DNA of 44,814 nucleotides from Candidatus Poseidoniales archaeon (GCA_003602575.1 QQRY01000044.1:27166-71979), one strand, 5' to 3'; shown: positions 33,495-42,467, counted from the stretch's first letter. Notes: generated from the letters alone by a model not told the origin. Numbers and translations: made by a program.

Positions 33495-35099
33495 ATGGGG
33501 ACAGAGGAATCAGTCAGTTATGTCGATTCTGTTCACACAGGCGATAATATTGTCAATGAGCCAAAAGCTATTATTGAAGCCTATGAAATTGGAAAAGAGA
33601 GTGAAAAAAAGTCCAGTATTGTGATGTTTTTTAATTCAATTTTTATTTCTGCAGACTTTGCAGTTTTCAAACGTTCTGAAACATGGAAAGCATTTGGTAT
33701 CGCTGCAATAATGTTTGTAACAATTTCATTTGCAGCATTATCTATGTTTGACAGTATGGATGAAATTTTTCAATCTGATGCAGACCCTGCTCCTGTTCCA
33801 AATTTGATTTTCGAATCATTGAACAGATCCGAGTATGAAGCACCTTTGGTCAATGAGACAGGATGGTTTAGCCTTGATGAACATATTGGAGATATAATTA
33901 TTGTAGATTTCATGGCTCGCGATTGTAGCAACTGTCATTCAGTGCAAGAGCATTTGGAAGATAATTTGGACTCTTGGTATCAATTAGCGAATAATTCCAA
34001 CAAAAAACTCAAAGTTTTCGCCTACGGGTCTTGGTATGCAGAAGGGCTTGACTATCTCAATGAGTCGTCAGGTGCTTATCATGTTCCTTATTACCCAACA
34101 GGAATAGGTACTACAAATTCTGCAATACTTGAAGATGGTTCTACGACTGACCCGGTTAGGTTGTTCACTACCGCCGGAACTGGACAAATTCCTGTTGTAA
34201 TGGTTTTGGACGAGGAAGGTTACATCATCGCAAAGCAAGCTACTGGGACACCAACAGATGGCTGGGAATCTTTTGATTCGGTGGTCGAAACTGCTTTGAC
34301 TGGAGATATTGAAGATACAATCGATTTAAGAATTGCTTGGGAAGAACCTTCAACCTCTTATGTTGCTATCTTTGTATTGGGATTAATCCTTTCAATACTT
34401 GTCTATTTCTCACCCTGTGCTTTCCCTGTTCTCCCTGGATTTATCTCCTATTATCTGTCCTTAGGTGCTCGTGAAGATGAACTGATTGAGGCTGGAAAAC
34501 TGAAAACTAAAATGCCAAGTCCAATTGTTATCGGTTCACTTTCTGGATTAGGTATGTGGACTTTTTTCTTGCTGATTGGAATAGTTGCAATGGTTATGGG
34601 AGAAGCCTTTGAGAAGTCAGGATTAGTACATTACATAGCAATAGGAATAGCAATTCTGCTAGTTGTTTTGGGGTCGATAATGTTGCTTGGAATTACATCA
34701 CATCTGATGGGCTTTGTCCAGAAATTCGTCGATAAATATAGCACAACCGAAGATGATGATATTTTCACTCCAAAGAGAAATATGTATCTCTATGGCATAG
34801 GTTATGCTGCTGCATCAATAGATTGTACGGCTGCTGCAGTTTTACCCTTTGTTCTATATTTGGGAACTCTAGGTTCTAGCGCAACCGCACTAGGAATTGG
34901 AGGCTTGATGGTTGGTTTATTGGTTCTAATGATCATTGTGACTTTACTTGTTGGACTTGGTAGGCAAGTAATGATAAATTTCCTTAGAAGAGCCACGGGA
35001 ATGATAAAATTAGTTGGCTCTTGGATGATGATTATGGCTGGTGTAAGTTTGACATTATACCTAACAAACCCAGAAGCAGTTAGTGTTGTTTTCGGTTAA
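33495..35099 (+). CDS. Thioredoxin-CcdA/DsbD-like disulfide reductase fusion
   Basis: A 534-residue membrane protein that would carry electrons from the cytoplasm to an extracytoplasmic thioredoxin domain. Residues 1-62 are cytoplasmic, then a helix (about 66-84), then a thioredoxin-like domain with the redox pair Cys144/Cys147 in DCSNCHS and the cis-Pro in GQIPVVMV. The CcdA part (about 288-530) has the paired cysteines in YFSPCAFPVLPG (Cys308) and ASIDCTAAAVLP (Cys444). In bacterial DsbD the thioredoxin-like gamma domain is C-terminal; here it precedes the membrane part. It may serve cytochrome maturation or repair of surface-protein thiols. The neighbouring surface protein has a CSC motif, but a link is speculative. 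Confidence 0.82.
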   Translation: MGTEESVSYVDSVHTGDNIVNEPKAIIEAYEIGKESEKKSSIVMFFNSIFISADFAVFKRSETWKAFGIAAIMFVTISFAALSMFDSMDEIFQSDADPAPVPNLIFESLNRSEYEAPLVNETGWFSLDEHIGDIIIVDFMARDCSNCHSVQEHLEDNLDSWYQLANNSNKKLKVFAYGSWYAEGLDYLNESSGAYHVPYYPTGIGTTNSAILEDGSTTDPVRLFTTAGTGQIPVVMVLDEEGYIIAKQATGTPTDGWESFDSVVETALTGDIEDTIDLRIAWEEPSTSYVAIFVLGLILSILVYFSPCAFPVLPGFISYYLSLGAREDELIEAGKLKTKMPSPIVIGSLSGLGMWTFFLLIGIVAMVMGEAFEKSGLVHYIAIGIAILLVVLGSIMLLGITSHLMGFVQKFVDKYSTTEDDDIFTPKRNMYLYGIGYAAASIDCTAAAVLPFVLYLGTLGSSATALGIGGLMVGLLVLMIIVTLLVGLGRQVMINFLRRATGMIKLVGSWMMIMAGVSLTLYLTNPEAVSVVFG

Positions 35100-35103
35100 C
35101 CCT

Positions 35104-35856
35104 TCAAAGTTCCTCGAATTGTTGAATGACTGTTTCATCATTTGATTTTTCTAATATTGGAATGAACCAGTATTTCCATGACCAAATTGATATGATAATT
35201 GCTGTGACAGTATCCCAAATGAAGTGCTGCTTAGTAGTCATTACAGACACTGCAAGAAGGAACCAACAGAACCAAAGAATTCCTAATAGTAAATTCTTAT
35301 TTCGAGATTCTCCACCGTACCATCTCTGTACAACTAAAACAGTTAATAGGCTCTGAACAATATGTAATGATGGCCAAGCATTCCATGGTGTATCTACCGA
35401 GTGAAGTGCTTCAAAAAACACCGACCAAATTCCCATTTCATCATATTCAATAGATCCTCGTAAGTCTACTTTTGCGGGAAGGAAAATAAAAATCAACCAA
35501 ACAAACCAAGTTAGAATCAACAAGACTTGATGAAATAAAACACATTCACGCTTACTTTGCTCATTTTTCATTCCTAAAAGTGCCGCCATTGGATAGTATA
35601 GGTATAATGTATAATACGGTAAAATCATCCATGGAATTACTGGAATAGCAGTATCAAGCGAGGTTGTTGGGTCAAATGCTTCCCAATCTCTCCAATTAGA
35701 GAACTTATTTATTATGAGATATCCTAAACCGGCACCAATCATTATCGAACTGATCAATGCAATCGGCAATCTAGTGCCAAGCCATGAATCCCTATTTTTC
35801 CAATGACTTCTCCATAACTTCCATGGCTTTGAACCCAGTTCTATTGCCATATCCAT
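35104..35856 (-). CDS. PAP2-like membrane protein, second copy
   Basis: A 250-residue polytopic protein with about six helices. The PAP2 motifs are WPSLHIVQS and TTKQHFIWDTV, giving the His and His/Asp residues of the phosphatase site. It is shorter than, and only distantly similar to, the PAP2 protein at 22097. It would dephosphorylate or transfer a lipid-linked phosphate group. The start is ATG 35856 (a GTG at 35859 is also in frame). It is the last gene of the seven-gene minus-strand run and ends 4 bp from the stop of the convergent thioredoxin-CcdA gene. Confidence 0.75.
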   Translation of the reverse strand: MDMAIELGSKPWKLWRSHWKNRDSWLGTRLPIALISSIMIGAGLGYLIINKFSNWRDWEAFDPTTSLDTAIPVIPWMILPYYTLYLYYPMAALLGMKNEQSKRECVLFHQVLLILTWFVWLIFIFLPAKVDLRGSIEYDEMGIWSVFFEALHSVDTPWNAWPSLHIVQSLLTVLVVQRWYGGESRNKNLLLGILWFCWFLLAVSVMTTKQHFIWDTVTAIIISIWSWKYWFIPILEKSNDETVIQQFEEL

Positions 35857-35879
35857 CACTATGAGCTAGTCTAAACAAA

Positions 35880-37103
35880 TCAAATGAAATTGAATCCACA
35901 ATATGGACATGTACTCCATTCAGCCTGAACTGCCTTGCCACATGAGTCACATACCTTCGCTTGTTGAACTCCTATTGTCGAGGAAGGATTTTCTCCACCA
36001 CTCCCATCAACAGCCTTCTGTGCAGTTTGTTGTTTCAAGAATTCTTGCATTACTTCAGGAGTCAAGGCTCCATTTTCAGCAGCCATTTCCATCATCTTGA
36101 CTTGCAAATCATTTTGCTTATCCATTCTTTGATTTTGATGGCCATGTTGTTGTTCGATACGTTCGCGTTTCTTCGCTTGTACTTGCTCGAATAGAGCCAT
36201 TGCTTGCTCAGTTTTATGGCTCGCTTCTTTCATTTTCAATTCAGATTTGCCCTGATCTCGCTTGAGTTCCGCTTCCCATTGAGCTTCTTGCTTACGTAAT
36301 TCTTTCAATTCACTTTCTAATTCAACTGAAACCCTTCCAGCAGCTTCGGCTTTAGCAACACTGACTTCACACTCAATTCTTCTTAGCGTTGCAGCCTCTC
36401 TGATAGCAATTCTTTCCATCAATGCCTCAGCATGCGCTCCTTCAGTTTGAGTAGCAGCAGAGAGTTCGGAACGTAATTGTGCAATCTTTTCATTATCTGT
36501 CGAATTTGTTGCAACAAAAGCCTTCAAGAATGTAAATCCGAGAGTTGATAATGTTGCTCGCATTTCTACTTCTGCTCTCATTTCAAACTGCTCCTGGAAA
36601 TCGGGTTTTCTTAGGTCTTCATCCGACTGACACAACGATAGAGATGGTGCAATTACCCGATTATTCAATTCATGTTGTAATACTTTGATTAGTCGTTCAC
36701 GGTCTAGTATTGGTGCACTATTGGCAAACATATTCAGTAGCTTAGGAATATCGTCATCACGTATTTGGACCCTGAGATTAGCAAATCCTTGGACCTTTGT
36801 CCCATTTGGTAAATTATTTTCAAAAGGAATGGAAATATCAGCAGGACCAGTCATAGCAAAAAGCATTCTACGATCTGTTGCGGTAGCACCAAGCATATCT
36901 CCAAGATATCTTCCTAACCCACCACCGATATTTCGTACTATTTTTTCAGAGACTATATCACCAATTCTTCCATCAATTATGAAAGCGCAAGCCTCATTCG
37001 GTTTTAGAATAACTTGCTTTGACTTCCAAGTTTGGATATCATTAGCATTTACTAATCTGGCAAGAATTGTTGGATTACTTCTCCATCGATAGACATTTGA
37101 CAT
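35880..37103 (-). CDS. SPFH/Band 7-like protein with coiled coil and zinc ribbon
   Basis: A 407-residue soluble protein. Residues about 25-200 look like the SPFH fold of the virion core protein/YdjI-like branch: LKPNEACAFIIDGRIGD, a PADISIPF strand, then FANLRVQIRDDDIPKLLNMF. A long charged coiled coil (about 200-340) follows, rich in Glu, Lys, Arg and Ala. The C-terminus is a zinc ribbon CDSCGK...CPYCGF. There is no membrane segment, so it would assemble on a membrane or partner. AAGGAG eight bases ahead fixes the ATG at 37103. It follows the small helical protein by 5 bp, which suggests a functional pair. Confidence 0.75.
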   Translation of the reverse strand: MSNVYRWRSNPTILARLVNANDIQTWKSKQVILKPNEACAFIIDGRIGDIVSEKIVRNIGGGLGRYLGDMLGATATDRRMLFAMTGPADISIPFENNLPNGTKVQGFANLRVQIRDDDIPKLLNMFANSAPILDRERLIKVLQHELNNRVIAPSLSLCQSDEDLRKPDFQEQFEMRAEVEMRATLSTLGFTFLKAFVATNSTDNEKIAQLRSELSAATQTEGAHAEALMERIAIREAATLRRIECEVSVAKAEAAGRVSVELESELKELRKQEAQWEAELKRDQGKSELKMKEASHKTEQAMALFEQVQAKKRERIEQQHGHQNQRMDKQNDLQVKMMEMAAENGALTPEVMQEFLKQQTAQKAVDGSGGENPSSTIGVQQAKVCDSCGKAVQAEWSTCPYCGFNFI

Positions 37104-37108
37104 TTTTT

Positions 37109-37657
37109 TCACTCCTTCTTAACTTTCTTTTTCTGACGTAATCCGCCGAGAATAGTTGCTCTTGAACCGAAGAAACCACGACAGCTTGTTGACATTTGTT
37201 GACATTGTCTAATCAATTGAATGATTTCATCGGAAGTTAGGCCAGTGTTGAATGCATGTTCAGCACTATTTGCAATATTAACTGATTTTGTCACCATTTC
37301 AATTACATCATGGTCATGTTTGATTAATTTTTTCAAGTCTGAATTTGATGCAGAACGAGAGCCTGCGAAGAATGCATGGTCCATCCCAGTAGAGGCTTTG
37401 TCAACATCTTCAATAAGTGCGTCTATCTCAGTACAAGCAGATTTAGCCGCCCTTGCTACAGGAATCGCCCCATCCTTGAAAGCCGCATCATGAATGTTAG
37501 AAATATGGCTACGTGCTCTTCCTGCAGCACGCTCAATTTCTTCTCTAATCAATTTATCAGCATCCCTACGCTTACCTTTTGTATATCCTGAATAACCGGA
37601 TAAGACCATTTGGATTCCTCGGACATACGGTAAAACATCTAACGGGGTGCCTATCAT
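37109..37657 (-). CDS. Unknown small helical protein paired with the SPFH protein
   Basis: A 182-residue protein with predicted long amphipathic helices and no signal peptide or clear membrane helix. The N-terminal 25 residues (PLDVLPYVRGIQMVLSGYSGY) are weakly hydrophobic and could contact membrane. The C-terminus is a basic RQKKKVKKE. I do not recognise a family. It sits 20 bp after thiQ and 5 bp before the SPFH gene, all on one strand, so it is probably a partner or substrate of the SPFH protein. Confidence 0.6.
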   Translation of the reverse strand: MIGTPLDVLPYVRGIQMVLSGYSGYTKGKRRDADKLIREEIERAAGRARSHISNIHDAAFKDGAIPVARAAKSACTEIDALIEDVDKASTGMDHAFFAGSRSASNSDLKKLIKHDHDVIEMVTKSVNIANSAEHAFNTGLTSDEIIQLIRQCQQMSTSCRGFFGSRATILGGLRQKKKVKKE

Positions 37658-37677
37658 GCGCGCTCATACATTCTTTG

Positions 37678-38367
37678 TCAACGCTCGTTATTATTGCTTT
37701 CCTCATCAGTTTGTGACTCTAAACAGATGTTTTCCCATTTCAAGACAATATCAGCGATTAATTCAGCCTCTTCTTTGTCATGGGTGACATGGATAGCAGT
37801 CATCTTTCTAGACTTCAAAATTTCACGTGTATCTTTGGCAATTTTACGACGTGATTTTACATCGAGTGCCGAAAATGGCTCATCTAACAATAATAATTCT
37901 GGTTCAGCTAGAAGGGCTCTAGCAAGAGCAACTCTCTGTGCTTCTCCACCTGAAAGAGATTCAGTTTTTCGTTTGGAAAATCCGGGCAATCCAATGAATT
38001 CTAACTCTTTTTCAATCAATGATTTATTCATTTTTTTATCACCTTTAACCTTTGAACCTAGTAATATATTTCTCCCGACATTTAGGTGAGGAAAAAGTAT
38101 CGGTTTTTGGAAAATTAAACCGATTTGCCCACTCAAACTGATTTCATTTACATCTTTACTGTTGAAGTAAATAGTATCCATTTCACAATTCTCCAATCCA
38201 CAAATCATTCTCAACATAGTAGTTTTCCCACATCCACTAGGTCCTAATATTGCTATAATTTGATTCTCTTTAATTGATAGATTTAGTCCATTGAATATCT
38301 CTTTTCCATCAAAACTTTTACTCAAATTTTTAATTAATAATACTTCAGATAATTCTTTTTCAACCAT
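37678..38367 (-). CDS. thiQ: ThiQ-like thiamine ABC importer ATPase
   Basis: A 229-residue importer-type ABC ATPase. Walker A GPSGCGKTT, Q-loop IGLIFQKP, signature LSGGEAQRVALARALL, Walker B LLLLDEPFSALD and switch His in HVTHDKEEA are all intact. It lacks the long C-terminal domain of sugar or spermidine ATPases, as expected for ThiQ. Its ATG overlaps the stop of the permease gene (TAATG at 38365-38369). The thiamine assignment comes from the ThiB-like protein and ThiN regulator in the same operon; Fe3+ import is the main alternative for this ATPase type. Confidence 0.82.
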   Translation of the reverse strand: MVEKELSEVLLIKNLSKSFDGKEIFNGLNLSIKENQIIAILGPSGCGKTTMLRMICGLENCEMDTIYFNSKDVNEISLSGQIGLIFQKPILFPHLNVGRNILLGSKVKGDKKMNKSLIEKELEFIGLPGFSKRKTESLSGGEAQRVALARALLAEPELLLLDEPFSALDVKSRRKIAKDTREILKSRKMTAIHVTHDKEEAELIADIVLKWENICLESQTDEESNNNER

Positions 38368-40127
38368 TAAAAACCACTTCCTTCGCCGTTTGGTCTAACC
38401 TTTTCTGCTAATAAAAATAATATGAATGTAAGGATCATCAGTACCGTGGCACTCGCCATTGCCATTGGATAAATTAGAGGATTGAATTTTGGCTGACTCA
38501 TCAATTGATCAACAAGTATCGAAAGAGTGTCCCACGAACCTGAGCGAACTAAAATCCAGGTTGCACCAAACTCACCAAGAGAGAATGCAATTGTCAAAGA
38601 ACCCGCAACTGCAAGAGGGGCTAGCAGAAAACTCAATTTTGAATGAATCCAGATTTTCAGTGGAGAGAGGCCTAGCATTCCTGCTTGCTCTTCAAATGAA
38701 GAATCAAGACTTCTGATTGCTGGAAGCATTATTCTTACTACAAATGGTGTTGTGAGTAATATGTGTGGTAGAACGGGAATTAAAAACCAATTGAATAATG
38801 AGGGACTCCATCTTAGTATTCCTAACAAGATTCCAAGTCCTATCATAACTGCTGATATTGCCAGAGGTGCCAAACTTATCATGTCAACAATTTTTGCTAA
38901 CTTATTGTTACCGGATTTTTCCAAACGATGTATTGATGAAGCCATTACCCACCCAATAGTAATTGAGAAAATTAGTGTAATTAGAGAATAAATCAATGAA
39001 TTACTCAGTGCTTCTTGTAATCCCACAGTCGAGTTGTCTCCATCATAAACAGCCTTCCATGCGTCAAGAGAAAAGTCATTAGTAATACTTCCATCTTCAA
39101 TAGTTCGTACAATAAACGAAGAAATAGTCACTAACGCCAGTGGTAATAATGTGAATACTAGGCCAACTGAAACAATAATTTTAGCAGATATAGTTGGTCT
39201 TCCACGGCTTCTTCTAGCACTAGATTCACTTACCATCGCATGCCTTAGAGAATGCTTTCTTTGTAATCTAGAAGTTAAAGCTAATGCGGAAACTAGTATG
39301 ATTAACTGGACAATACAGATAGATAAGACAATCTCACTAGTATCAATTCTGTAGTTGTATATCCCTGCAGTACCTCCTGAATCAGCCATCAATGACTCAA
39401 GTGTTGAGTTATTTGGTGTAAGCCATTTTACCAGTGCAAATGAAGTGAATGAAAAGACGAAACATAAAGCCGATGCACATGCGATTGCAGGTCCAATAAA
39501 AGGCATCCAGAGATTTTTCACACGACCTAACCGTGTATTTCCTGCTGGAAGTAACTTGATTTGTTCTTCCCACCTAGGATCCATTGTAGATAATGTTGGT
39601 TCAACCATTCTGACAATAAGCGAGATATTAAACCAAGCATGAGCTATTATCAAAGCAATAAAGTGTCCAGGATTTTCTAAACCAGTGAATGAGGATATAT
39701 TGGTAAAAACCCCACTTTCACCACGTAAATCTATACCTATTTTTTGCAATGGTCCTCCTTGGTCAATCAATGCCAAAAATCCCATAGCAGCAACTATTGA
39801 AGGCATTACAAAAGGTATTGACAACAGTGAACGAATAATCGCTATTCGTTTCCATTCATATCGGCTCAGTTGCCAAGCGAGAGGTAAACCGATGGTTAAG
39901 GTTAATGCTACAGAAAAAAGCGATTCTAATATGGTAAATCTCAATGCTTCTTTGGTCAAAGGTTGCTCAAAAAAAGTGAATATAGATTCGATAGAACTAA
40001 CACCCGTTACAGCCTCCAAACGCATTATTGCATAGGTTAAGGGTAAAATAATGGCTAGAGAATATGATATTATTACAACCCATTGTGCTGAATTGGAAAT
40101 AATACTTTTCTGCTTGCCAGTTAGCAT
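38367..40127 (-). CDS. thiP: ThiP-like ABC importer permease, two fused halves
   Basis: A 586-residue membrane protein with about twelve helices in two homologous halves, as in ThiP and FbpB. Each half has an EAA-type loop that contacts the ATPase: around AGNTRLGRVKNLWMPFIGPA in the first half and GLSPLKIWIHSKLSFLLAPL in the second. The half-repeat boundary lies near residue 300 (basic RKHSLRHAM...RRSRGRP segment). It follows the binding protein gene by 12 bp and overlaps thiQ. Substrate inferred from context. Confidence 0.82.
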   Translation of the reverse strand: MLTGKQKSIISNSAQWVVIISYSLAIILPLTYAIMRLEAVTGVSSIESIFTFFEQPLTKEALRFTILESLFSVALTLTIGLPLAWQLSRYEWKRIAIIRSLLSIPFVMPSIVAAMGFLALIDQGGPLQKIGIDLRGESGVFTNISSFTGLENPGHFIALIIAHAWFNISLIVRMVEPTLSTMDPRWEEQIKLLPAGNTRLGRVKNLWMPFIGPAIACASALCFVFSFTSFALVKWLTPNNSTLESLMADSGGTAGIYNYRIDTSEIVLSICIVQLIILVSALALTSRLQRKHSLRHAMVSESSARRSRGRPTISAKIIVSVGLVFTLLPLALVTISSFIVRTIEDGSITNDFSLDAWKAVYDGDNSTVGLQEALSNSLIYSLITLIFSITIGWVMASSIHRLEKSGNNKLAKIVDMISLAPLAISAVMIGLGILLGILRWSPSLFNWFLIPVLPHILLTTPFVVRIMLPAIRSLDSSFEEQAGMLGLSPLKIWIHSKLSFLLAPLAVAGSLTIAFSLGEFGATWILVRSGSWDTLSILVDQLMSQPKFNPLIYPMAMASATVLMILTFILFLLAEKVRPNGEGSGF

Positions 40128-40139
40128 GAAAAACCCTCA

Positions 40140-41276
40140 TTACTGAGTAGAAGTTTTCCATTTTGAAAGCCATAATTCCATATTTAGTTCAATTCGTTCG
40201 AGTGGAATTTCTGCATTTTGAGTTGCTATATCCGAATGAAATCTAAAACCATCAGTTTCAGGTAGACTAGAGTTTTCTAGGACGGAATACATCAGATTAT
40301 TTTCTGGCATCATAGTATTGACATCATTTGATAGGAGGTATTCGATAAATGATTCAGCACCTGCAACATTAGCAGCTCCGTTAATTATTCCAGTATATTC
40401 AACTTGATGATATGTTGATTTCGGTAGGATAAGACTAGTTGAATGAGTCCAATTAGAACTGTAAAATGCTTCAACTCCAGGTGAGTGACAGTATGAAACA
40501 GTGAGGTGTGAATCGCCAATATGCCCTACTGTGTATTCACCATATCCTCCTGTATAGTGTGTCTCATATGCTTCACTCCAGCCTGATGTAAATGTCGCTC
40601 CATTATTTTCCATTTCACTCCACCAATCAAAAGCATCGGTTTGATCATCACCATCGTTTTCAAAATAATCGATAGTAGCTAACATAAATGCTCTTCCTGG
40701 AGATGATGAAAGTGGGGAGGGGAATACAGTCTTTCCATTCCATTGAGTTTCTGTCAAGTTCCATAGAGATGTCGGAACAGTTATGTTTTCTCCATCAACA
40801 AAATTTTCATCATAGTTTAGACAAACTGTACCTTGGTCAAATGGAATTGCTAGTTTACCCTGATAAGGCTCTAGAGCCGAATTGGATATATTGTCATATT
40901 GTGGGTTTTGAGTGAATAACGTTTCACGCAGTAGGCAATTATCGATTGCAGTTTGTAAGTATGAATTATCTAATCCTATCATCAAATCTGCTTGTTGGGC
41001 TTCTTTTGTTAGCATCATTTGGTCTAAAATCCCACCTGAATCAGTTTCTTTGATGAATTCAACCTCAATGCCAGTAAATGATTCAAATTGATCTATCATC
41101 GAGTCATTAAGAGCTAATACGTCATAAGTCAAAATTCTTAATTTTCCATCATCCTCATGACCGGCAGGTAATGTGACGCACTCCTGCTCTAAACTTTCTA
41201 AAATTTCTTCTTCCAAGCATCCGGATAGTGCAGATGAAAATAAAATAAATATGATTGCAAATAATTTCAGATTCAT
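40140..41276 (-). CDS. thiB: ThiB-like thiamine-binding lipoprotein
   Basis: A substrate-binding lipoprotein of 378 residues for the importer. The N-terminal signal ends in the lipobox LSGC (Cys20), so it is membrane-anchored outside the cell. ILTYDVLALND near 50, ADLMIGLDNSYL, AIPFDQGTVCLNYD and FPSPLSSSPGRAF match the ThiB/TbpA pattern (YTYDSF, ADVVLGLDNN, PFDYG, DPRTSTPG in bacterial homologues). Start at ATG 41276 rather than TTG 41282: GAGG lies 8 bp upstream, inside the end of thiR. The close packing thiR-thiB-thiP-thiQ supports thiamine uptake. Confidence 0.82.
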   Translation of the reverse strand: MNLKLFAIIFILFSSALSGCLEEEILESLEQECVTLPAGHEDDGKLRILTYDVLALNDSMIDQFESFTGIEVEFIKETDSGGILDQMMLTKEAQQADLMIGLDNSYLQTAIDNCLLRETLFTQNPQYDNISNSALEPYQGKLAIPFDQGTVCLNYDENFVDGENITVPTSLWNLTETQWNGKTVFPSPLSSSPGRAFMLATIDYFENDGDDQTDAFDWWSEMENNGATFTSGWSEAYETHYTGGYGEYTVGHIGDSHLTVSYCHSPGVEAFYSSNWTHSTSLILPKSTYHQVEYTGIINGAANVAGAESFIEYLLSNDVNTMMPENNLMYSVLENSSLPETDGFRFHSDIATQNAEIPLERIELNMELWLSKWKTSTQ

Positions 41277-41278
41277 AT

Positions 41279-42136
41279 TCAAGCCTCAAGAGTCGCAACA
41301 ATTTGGTGTGTTCTATCAATCAATTCAAGGGGATTATGAGCGAGAATATACATGCTTGGTTCCCAACCGAAATCTCCTGTGTCCAAAATCACATCTAATT
41401 TACTATGAGAGCCAGATATTTTGCCCTTGCTAGAAAGTGCAAATGAATATCCCAGTTGTTCGCATACCTCTTGAATTTTCTTTTGTTCAATTTTTGTCTT
41501 CCCGTTCATTGGATTGATATTGATGATTGATGTCTTTGCCTCATTTACTATGTGTGCCTGTATTAGCAAGCTTGCCAAGTGGCTTGAAACACCGAAACTC
41601 GGAGTTTCATGATGGCGCAATTTATCGTCGACAATAGATATCTTGCCAGGGAAAGCGGCAACCTCAGAAACATCTCTAGAACCTTTGTTGCATGATGCTA
41701 TATTCATGCCCACAGCAGGCATGACATGCTTAATTCTTCTAGCATCGAGTCTACCAATTGCCCACTCGAGTCTTCTAAGTAGTGCTCTTTGCTCTTGACC
41801 TCTGTCTAAATCTAATCCGGTTAAGGTCTTGTCAAATCGGATCGTATGATTTCCTTTGAACTGGAATTCCACTACCAGTCTTTGCCTTACGATTTCTCCC
41901 TTAGGCCCTATTGAGTTCAGTGCCTGAGATAATTCACTAGACCAAGCATCTATAATTGCTTCATCTCCTGAAGATGATAATTCAATAGTTGATTTTTGAA
42001 TGTGGCGTGAAATTGTACTTTGGGTGGAACCAAGAATATCTGCGATTTCAGCCTGCGACCAACCTTTGCTCCGCAAATCTTTAGCAACATCTTGGTGCAA
42101 TCTATCAAGCCATTTACTTCCTACGTCTCCTAGCAT
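41279..42136 (-). CDS. HTH-ThiN transcriptional regulator (ThiR-like)
   Basis: A 285-residue regulator. Residues about 12-48 form a helix-turn-helix (GWSQAEIADILGSTQSTISRH). Residues about 115-280 match the ThiN domain, with VMPAVGMNIASC, VAAFPGKISIVDD and PSFGVSSHLASLLIQA. In archaea HTH-ThiN proteins (ThiR) are known as repressors of thiamine genes that sense thiamine phosphates; fused to ThiD, ThiN is instead an enzyme. Here it is the first gene of the thiamine import operon, so autoregulation is likely. I saw no THI-box riboswitch upstream. Its last bases overlap the ribosome binding region of thiB. Confidence 0.82.
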   Translation of the reverse strand: MLGDVGSKWLDRLHQDVAKDLRSKGWSQAEIADILGSTQSTISRHIQKSTIELSSSGDEAIIDAWSSELSQALNSIGPKGEIVRQRLVVEFQFKGNHTIRFDKTLTGLDLDRGQEQRALLRRLEWAIGRLDARRIKHVMPAVGMNIASCNKGSRDVSEVAAFPGKISIVDDKLRHHETPSFGVSSHLASLLIQAHIVNEAKTSIININPMNGKTKIEQKKIQEVCEQLGYSFALSSKGKISGSHSKLDVILDTGDFGWEPSMYILAHNPLELIDRTHQIVATLEA

Positions 42137-42467
42137 GTTGCTTGTTAATAGGTTCTACTATTCAATGTTACTAATGATTTATGCACTTTGAATGACTTTA
42201 TTCTCGTCAAATACACTATTCATGGGGGAATATGGAAAAAATAATCTTTGTTTACATTGTTTTAAGCCATCAATGTATTTCTGTGTCAGATTGAGTAAAT
42301 TATGTTGATATTAATGATTAAATGGCTCTTAGTAGTCTAAATGCACTTTGGGTTAAAACTTATTCAACTCAAATTAAGACTAATTAAATACCCCCTTATG
42401 AACATTAACTTAGCATATTACGGCATAAGACTAATACTTGAATAGAATAGCCGGTTTGGGGACGGTG
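42137..42467. promoter_or_regulatory. 331 bp AT-rich divergent control region, thiR / decarboxylase
   Basis: No ORF of substance or RNA gene is visible here. It must hold the promoters for thiR (leftward) and the decarboxylase (rightward). It contains two copies of ATGCACTTTG (42181-42190 and 42341-42350) and a TATA-like TTAAATA at about 42384-42390. In-frame TTG 42438 and ATG 42468 compete as start for the decarboxylase. Confidence 0.5.
42181..42350. repeat. Pair of direct 10 bp repeats (ATGCACTTTG)
   Basis: ATGCACTTTG occurs at 42181-42190 and again at 42341-42350, same orientation, 160 bp apart, one near each divergent promoter. A shared regulator site is possible; chance cannot be excluded for a 10-mer. 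Confidence 0.3.

Noticed and set aside
36685-37092. 135-codon plus-strand ORF
   Set aside because: Antisense to the SPFH domain of the well-supported minus-strand gene.
42137-42467. Possible THI-box (TPP) riboswitch upstream of the thiamine operon
   Set aside because: I could not find the conserved CUGAGA and related core elements on either strand; control by the ThiN regulator is the simpler reading.
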